A stretch of 64,000 bases of DNA from Myxococcales bacterium (GTDB taxonomy: Bacteria; Myxococcota; Polyangia; Polyangiales; Polyangiaceae), in the NCBI GenBank assembly GCA_003151595.1, contig PLXW01000022.1, positions 263,617-327,616 on the forward strand. Direction: 5' to 3'. Positions 62,826 through 64,000 of the stretch are shown here, in pieces (the first letter of the stretch is position 1; each line of letters begins with the position of its first letter). The notes under the pieces are model-generated. The model did no database searches, was not told the DNA's origin, and saw nothing but the letters and a program-made list of their open reading frames with translations. The position numbers were made by a program, and so were the translations under genes.

Positions 62826-64000
62826 CGCTGATGAAGGCCATGGAGGCGACGAACGCGGGGCGCGGTCTCGCGTCGGTGCTCACGGCGGGTTTCGTCTCGG
62901 TGCTCGTCGGCTGCAGCGGGCACTCGGAGCGCACGCTCCCTGTGCGAACGGCGCTCGACGAAGGGGCGCCACGCGCGGCGATCCACGCGTTGAACAAGGA
63001 GCTCGAGGTCGATCACGACGGCGACATGCCGACGAAGATCGAAGGCGACAACGCGCTCCTGGTGCTCGACCGCGCCAGCATCCAGCAGTCGCTGGCGCAG
63101 TGGAAGCTCGCGCAGAACGACTTTCAGGCGGCCGACAAGGCGATCGACATGCTCGACCTCGCGCACAACGCGGGCGACTCGATCGGCACGTACATGTTCA
63201 GCGACTCGTCGGGGAAGTACGTCGCTCCGCCGTACGAGAAGCTGCTCATCAACACGCTGAACATGATCGACTACCTCGAAGAGGGAGACCTCTCGGGCGC
63301 GAAGATCGAAGCGCGGCGCCTGGCCGTGATGCAGAAGTACTACGCCGACCAGCTCAACGCGCGCGACAACCCGATCCTCGGGCTGGGCGGGTTCCTCGCC
63401 GGCCTCGCGTTCGAGAAGGCGGGCGACATCGACGAAGCGCTCCGCTGGTACGACGAGGCTCTCGCGTTCACCGGGTACGACGTGCTCGCGCCGACGATCG
63501 CGCGCTTGCTTCCGCAAGGGACGTACTCGTCGCCGCGGTTGAAGCAAGCGGCGGCGCGCGGGCAAGCGGAGCCGCCGCTGGCGGACGACGAGGGGGAAGT
63601 GATCTTCGTCATCGGCTACGGGCGCGTGCCGCACAAGATTCCGAAGCGGATCCCGATCGGCCTCGCGCTCACGATGGTGTCGGGATCGATCTCGCCCGGG
63701 AACTACGCGATGGCGAACAAGCTCGCGGCGCAAGGGCTCGTCACCTGGGTGAACTACCCGACGCTGGCGCCGGGGCAGGGGTCGTATGCGATCCCGCAGT
63801 GCGTGATCGACGGGCAGTACGTGCGGCTCGAAGAAGCGGTGAACGTGAGCCAGCAGGTGCGCGAGGAGTGGAAGAACATCGAGGGGAAGGTGATCCTCTC
63901 GGCCATCACGCGCTTGATCACGCGGCTCGCGGTGGGCGGCGGGATTCAAGCGGCGACGAAGGGGAGCCTCTTCGGGACGCTCCTGTCGTTGGGGACGCAA
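62822..64000 (+). CDS. COG3014-like TPR lipoprotein, truncated at window end
   Basis: At least 393 residues, cut off by the right edge. Signal peptide with lipobox VLVGC. Helical repeat region: LVLDRASIQQSLAQWKLAQNDFQAAD, then YVAPPYEKLLINTLNMIDYLEEGDLSGAKIEARRLAVM and GFLAGLAFEKAGDIDEALRWYDEAL, characteristic of COG3014 proteins that occur beside lpoB and act in PBP/LPS-linked envelope assembly. The start ATG overlaps the lpoB stop by four bases. Confidence 0.85.
   Translation, partial: MTLMKAMEATNAGRGLASVLTAGFVSVLVGCSGHSERTLPVRTALDEGAPRAAIHALNKELEVDHDGDMPTKIEGDNALLVLDRASIQQSLAQWKLAQNDFQAADKAIDMLDLAHNAGDSIGTYMFSDSSGKYVAPPYEKLLINTLNMIDYLEEGDLSGAKIEARRLAVMQKYYADQLNARDNPILGLGGFLAGLAFEKAGDIDEALRWYDEALAFTGYDVLAPTIARLLPQGTYSSPRLKQAAARGQAEPPLADDEGEVIFVIGYGRVPHKIPKRIPIGLALTMVSGSISPGNYAMANKLAAQGLVTWVNYPTLAPGQGSYAIPQCVIDGQYVRLEEAVNVSQQVREEWKNIEGKVILSAITRLITRLAVGGGIQAATKGSLFGTLLSLGTQ

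Overview
The window is about 64 kb of very GC-rich, densely packed bacterial chromosome. Several traits together point to a myxobacterium-like member of the Myxococcota (Polyangia-type): Ser/Thr protein kinases with C-terminal repeat or PEGA extensions, many short Asp/Ser/Pro-rich lipoproteins, class 2 dihydroorotate dehydrogenase, NtrY-like kinases and FKBP/parvulin lipoproteins. The assignment is inferred from gene content and base composition only. I see no rRNA, tRNA, CRISPR array, insertion sequence or prophage.

Layout. 1-2.35 kb (minus): a family 2A (SrpI-type) encapsulin shell gene, overlapped by a cysteine desulfurase that carries a ~223-residue disordered N-terminal extension and runs off the left edge. 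2.5-9.3 kb (plus): an overlapping cluster of a class A penicillin-binding protein, an FG-GAP-like protein, a family 5 solute-binding-like protein and an NtrY-like histidine kinase. 9.3-18 kb: queuosine-precursor transporter YhhQ, parvulin PPIase, RNase III, PCD/DCoH, two membrane proteins, an outer-membrane protein with a cytochrome P460 lipoprotein, TrmL and glutaryl-CoA dehydrogenase. 18-27.4 kb: two Ser/Thr kinases, a TPR-like secreted protein, two large divergently transcribed lipoproteins and a small Lys/Ala-rich protein. 27.4-39.3 kb: a dyad-rich tandem array, PyrD, alanine dehydrogenase, a HAD hydrolase, an isopropylmalate dehydrogenase-family enzyme, an S1 protease, a C45-type hydrolase, a response regulator-EAL phosphodiesterase and GlmS. 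39.3-51.3 kb: secreted unknowns, a chemoreceptor abutting an orphan DNA methyltransferase, Aat, a palindromic intergenic repeat, SlyX, a second Lys/Ala-rich protein with a dyad array facing a WYL regulator, and a nucleotidyltransferase/small-protein pair. 51.3-64 kb: an operon of tandem FKBP, Kir-type K+ channel, a 54-residue membrane protein and a hotdog-like protein; then TrpS, a DnaJ-type co-chaperone, RNase R, a GST, a VKOR-DsbA fusion, and LpoB with a COG3014-like lipoprotein cut by the right edge.

How the genes relate. Many junctions are 4-base ATGA/GTGA overlaps, which indicate translational coupling. Recurrent biological themes are the envelope (PBP1A, LpoB/COG3014, GlmS, FKBP and parvulin foldases, VKOR-DsbA), RNA handling (RNase III, RNase R, TrmL, YhhQ, TrpS) and signalling (two Ser/Thr kinases, a histidine kinase, a c-di-GMP phosphodiesterase, a chemoreceptor). 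Several genes lack a Shine-Dalgarno sequence but have a promoter-like -35/-10 pair ending 6-11 bases before the start codon, which suggests leaderless transcripts.

Most notable are the encapsulin/cysteine desulfurase compartment, which belongs to a known class, and two separate loci where a small Lys/Ala/Thr-rich protein gene sits beside a tandem array of dyads with a ~21-bp (two helical turns) period. I cannot match that arrangement to a described system.
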